A stretch of DNA of 64,000 nt from Trogon surrucura (taxonomy: Eukaryota > Chordata > Aves > Trogoniformes > Trogonidae): assembly GCA_020746105.1 (NCBI GenBank), contig CM036622.1, positions 44,617,477-44,681,476 on the forward strand, read 5' to 3'. Under the pieces are notes generated by a model. That model worked only from the letters and a program-made list of their open reading frames with translations, was not told the origin of the DNA and did no database searches. Both the position numbers and the translations under genes were made by a program. Shown in pieces: positions 62,301 through 64,000 of this stretch; within the stretch, counting starts at the first letter, position 1, and each line of letters starts with the position of its first letter.

Positions 62301-63300
62301 TATATTTGCAGATACACAAATATATCAAACACCACATGCAACCGAAGCACACGTGTTAAAGTATGTAGCTAGGCAAATCACAGTAGGATTTGGTCCGTTA
62401 TTTGCCTATCCATATGGTATTTTTACCCTAGTTGAGCACCACCTACAAGTTCTACTAAAGCATACAAATAAATAAAGTTTTACAGTGAGTACCAAGTCAA
62501 TAACTTACAAAAGCACATTAACTTAAACCTGTGCAAATACTGTTCTTTCAAAGTTTCTACAAAGTGTGACAAATAGGAATAAATTCTTCCATAAGTTTGA
62601 TTCAAGAATATCCGTAAGACTCATTGTTTGTGAAACAATTAAAAAACTGTATACATTCAAAAAAGGTCAGGGGAAAAAGATGTTTAAGTTAAGACTCCTT
62701 AGCCTCACCCTGGTTTGCCTAAATAGTTAATTTCTTATGAGCTGGGACATGATTGTCTAGTTCCACTCAGAGCTAAACACCCTTGTGAAACAGAGGAGCA
62801 CATGCATTCAGCTTTGTACCCAAAGGACTTTTATTTCCCTTGTATGCACAAATGATTATCAGCTATCGCAAGCTTCCAGCTCAGAAGAGCGGACCAGATG
62901 GACTCTCCAGGTAAGAAACACTCCAGGTCCAATCAGGCTGCTGTGCAGTCAATTTTCATTGCAGTTTTGCAAGTAATGAGCTGAAGGAGAGAGCACCTCC
63001 AAGAAGTTCAGTGGCTTGTAGCAGTGCTCAGAAGAATGACAATCAATCACCAGTTCCACCATACATCCAACCAGTTACATACATGTGTGTTACTCTAATA
63101 CTAGATCACTTTAACCTCATTTTACACGTGAACTAATTCAGCTTCTCAAATTATTTCCTTTGTTAAAAAGGTTCATTTACCCTTAATGTAGCCTTTTTCA
63201 CGGACAGCTTGTAACGTAGGGCGCCGTGTTAGAAACTTCTTGAGCTTCGTTTTGGTCTTCTTCTGGTCTGTGGAATCTATATTGCTAGGTGCTTTCAGTG
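56190..63300 (-). CDS. ARHGAP12: ARHGAP12 (Rho GTPase-activating protein 12), C-terminal six coding exons, partial at 5' end
   Basis: Joined minus-strand exons 63300-63181, 60375-60277, 58162-58085, 57309-57175, 56893-56791 and 56364-56190 total 710 coding bases and give 236 residues plus TGA. All five introns are GT-AG and all junction phases match. The product is a short basic linker (KKFLTRRPTL) followed by a whole RhoGAP domain: DQVFGSNL, then VDGLYRVSGN with the arginine finger (CGA codon at 58137-58139), then ALKMFFRELPEPLF, then IVFGPTLLKPEKETGN, ending in LNSIFGR. Known of the family: ARHGAP12 carries SH3, WW, PH and RhoGAP domains and stimulates GTP hydrolysis on Rac1 and related GTPases at junctions and synapses. 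The upstream domains are outside the window. Paralogues ARHGAP15, 27 and 9 are the alternatives; NDSKWEDIHVITG and the NHFNDFVNAI stretch favour ARHGAP12 from memory of the family. No frameshift or premature stop is seen, so the gene looks functional. Confidence 0.93.
56791..56893 (-). CDS. ARHGAP12: ARHGAP12 coding exon (LPKPNQDTM region)
   Basis: 103 bp. It completes the Lys codon, then encodes QEPRQRVHAVKDLIKQL, PKPNQDTMQVLFRHLK and the first two bases (AG) of an Arg codon. The acceptor is CTTTTACAG and the donor GTAAGT (56790-56785). The LP..N..T...L..HL pattern is a conserved RhoGAP helix. The introns on either side are short (281 and 426 bp). Confidence 0.94.
57175..57309 (-). CDS. ARHGAP12: ARHGAP12 coding exon (RELPEPL motif)
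   Basis: 135 bp encoding EKLDLNDSKWEDIHVITGAL, then KMFFRELPEPLFTYNHFNDF, then VNAI and the first base of a Lys codon. The LK..FRELPEPL motif is diagnostic of RhoGAP domains and forms part of the GTPase-binding face. The acceptor is CTCTCTCAG and the donor GTAAGT (57174-57169). This exon gives the clearest single-exon match to ARHGAP12 over its paralogues. Confidence 0.95.
58085..58162 (-). CDS. ARHGAP12: ARHGAP12 coding exon carrying the catalytic arginine finger
   Basis: 78 bp encoding the end of a Gly codon, then LDVDGLYRVSGN and LAVIQKLRFAVNH, then the first base of an Asp codon. The Arg in GLYRVSGN (codon 58139-58137, CGA) aligns with the arginine finger that RhoGAPs insert into the GTPase active site, so the catalytic residue is kept. 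The acceptor is GTTTTAG and the donor GTAAGC. Introns are about 2.1 kb on the 5' side and 0.78 kb on the 3' side. Confidence 0.94.
58690..58716. repeat. Poly(A) run, 27 bases
   Basis: An uninterrupted A run on the plus strand within an ARHGAP12 intron (poly-T in the transcript). No target-site duplication or retrocopied gene body is evident beside it, so it is called a simple repeat. Confidence 0.95.
60277..60375 (-). CDS. ARHGAP12: ARHGAP12 coding exon (RhoGAP helix region, VFGSNL to VEEHG)
   Basis: 99 bp encoding D-QVFGSNLTSLCQRENSTVP followed by KFVKLCIEHVEEH and the first base of a Gly codon. The acceptor is TTCCAG next to 60375 and the donor is GTATGG (60276-60271), a weaker donor than its neighbours. 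The FG..L motif followed by VP.FV and a C-I-E-HVE-HG helix is the standard opening of a RhoGAP domain. The intron to the previous exon is about 2.8 kb. Confidence 0.93.
63181..63300 (-). CDS. ARHGAP12: ARHGAP12 coding exon (linker and start of RhoGAP domain)
   Basis: 120 bp. The acceptor is a pyrimidine-rich tract ending TTTTCAG just above 63300, and the donor is GTAAAT at 63180-63175. The exon opens with the last two bases of a codon and closes with the first base of an Asp codon completed by the next exon. It encodes a lysine-rich linker (DQKKTKTKLKKFLTRRPTLQ) and then AVREKGYIK, the usual lead-in to the RhoGAP fold in this family. This is the most 5' exon I can place; I see no further coding exon between 63301 and 64000. 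Confidence 0.92.
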
Positions 63301-64000
63301 CTGAAAAGAGAAATGCATTTAGCATGAATATCCACAAAAACAACACTGCATTTATCTACCAAGGAACCAACCCTGGAGAAACAACAACAACAAAAAAAGC
63401 GAGTTCAAACCCATTTAAAAAAAAAACTATTCTAACGCATCCACATTTTTTTTCCTCAATTTTTTGGATGTTCTTGTAAATACCATCATTTTTTTCAAAT
63501 CACCAGGAGAAAACTGTCAAAAGAACTTGTAAAAACAAGTGTTGCCTGTGAAACTAACTACCTGATAACTTAGTTGTGGAATTCTGAAAATACAGCTGTT
63601 TCCAAACCAATCCTGCCTTTCATTAAGTTAATTCTTTTGAAATAAATACTTTTTTTCACAAATTACACATAAGGCCTGGAAGCAGAAGACAGAAAAAAAT
63701 CTGCCTGATTAATATATTTCTGTGCAAAGGAAGACATCTCTGTGGCTAAAAGAAATTTGGTTCTAAAATTCTGAAGGTGTAATTACAAATGCCTAGTTTC
63801 TCTATAATGAGCCAATATAATTTCATTAGTAACTTAACAGAATTGCAATTTAAGTTAATAGTGCAAATATTTACAGATGCTGTACCATAGACAAAAAAAA
63901 ATAATCAAGTAAAACAATTCTAATCAGGTTTGAACATATACAAGGATAAAGGAATTTTTATTCAAAATCATTTATAAAAGAGAAAATGACTGTCTAATTA
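63301..64000 (-). other. ARHGAP12: ARHGAP12 intron, continuing beyond the window
   Basis: AT-rich sequence upstream of the linker exon. A check of the minus strand found no PH-domain-like coding exon. The short plus-strand open frame at 63240-63479 overlaps the exon antisense and is a shadow. Confidence 0.7.

Larger units (their letters stand above)
56365..63180 (-). other. ARHGAP12: ARHGAP12 introns between the last six coding exons
   Basis: Five introns of about 2805, 2114, 775, 281 and 426 bp (from 5' to 3' in the gene) separate the exons listed above. They contain a 27-base A run (58690-58716) and an A-rich patch (59150-59185). I see no CR1 insertion, nested coding gene or structured RNA in them. 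Confidence 0.85.

Overview
This is eukaryotic, almost certainly avian, nuclear DNA. Three things support that. It contains spliced exons of a vertebrate multi-domain gene with canonical GT-AG borders. It carries at least six copies or fragments of CR1, the dominant avian non-LTR retrotransposon, including the 3' ends that close on a repeated ATTCTATG-like octamer. I see no SINE, mammalian L1 or Alu-like sequence. The species cannot be fixed from the sequence; the CR1 3' ends look like those of birds in general and I do not force a chicken call.

Layout. Bases 1 to about 53,890 contain no protein-coding gene that I can recognise. The long open frames there (up to 217 codons) overlap each other on both strands, have no recognisable domains and look like chance or repeat-derived frames. 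This 54 kb is intergenic DNA with CR1 copies at about 20.93-21.25, 27.39-27.82, 35.30-35.39, 38.52-39.10, 41.60-42.07 and 48.87-49.18 kb, a 131-bp pure pyrimidine microsatellite at 28.66-28.79 kb, two GC-rich patches (11.28-12.70 and 39.73-39.99 kb), a purine-skewed segment (3.54-4.62 kb), and stretches rich in homeodomain, forkhead, MEF2 and octamer motifs that are candidate conserved regulatory elements (10.45-11.26, 25.20-25.44 and 43.30-44.64 kb).

The right-hand 10 kb is the 3' end of one gene on the minus strand. Six consecutive coding exons (63,300 down to 56,190) splice in frame, with matching codon phases at all five junctions, into the C-terminal 236 residues of a RhoGAP protein that ends in a stop codon. 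The sequence best fits ARHGAP12, a GTPase-activating protein for Rac/Rho-family GTPases. The N-terminal SH3, WW and PH parts lie beyond the window's right edge. A roughly 2.3-kb 3' UTR follows (56,189 to about 53,895). It ends in a textbook poly(A) signal with upstream UGUA and downstream GU-rich element, and it holds two close Pumilio-type motifs and a C24 tract.

How it fits together. In human 10p11.2 the order is ZEB1 - ARHGAP12 - KIF5B, with ZEB1 and ARHGAP12 convergent. If this order holds in the bird, the 54 kb here is part of the desert downstream of both genes, where distal enhancers would be plausible. No ZEB1 exon is visible. I found no convincing undescribed system; the best leads are the candidate regulatory elements and the unusual 3' UTR.
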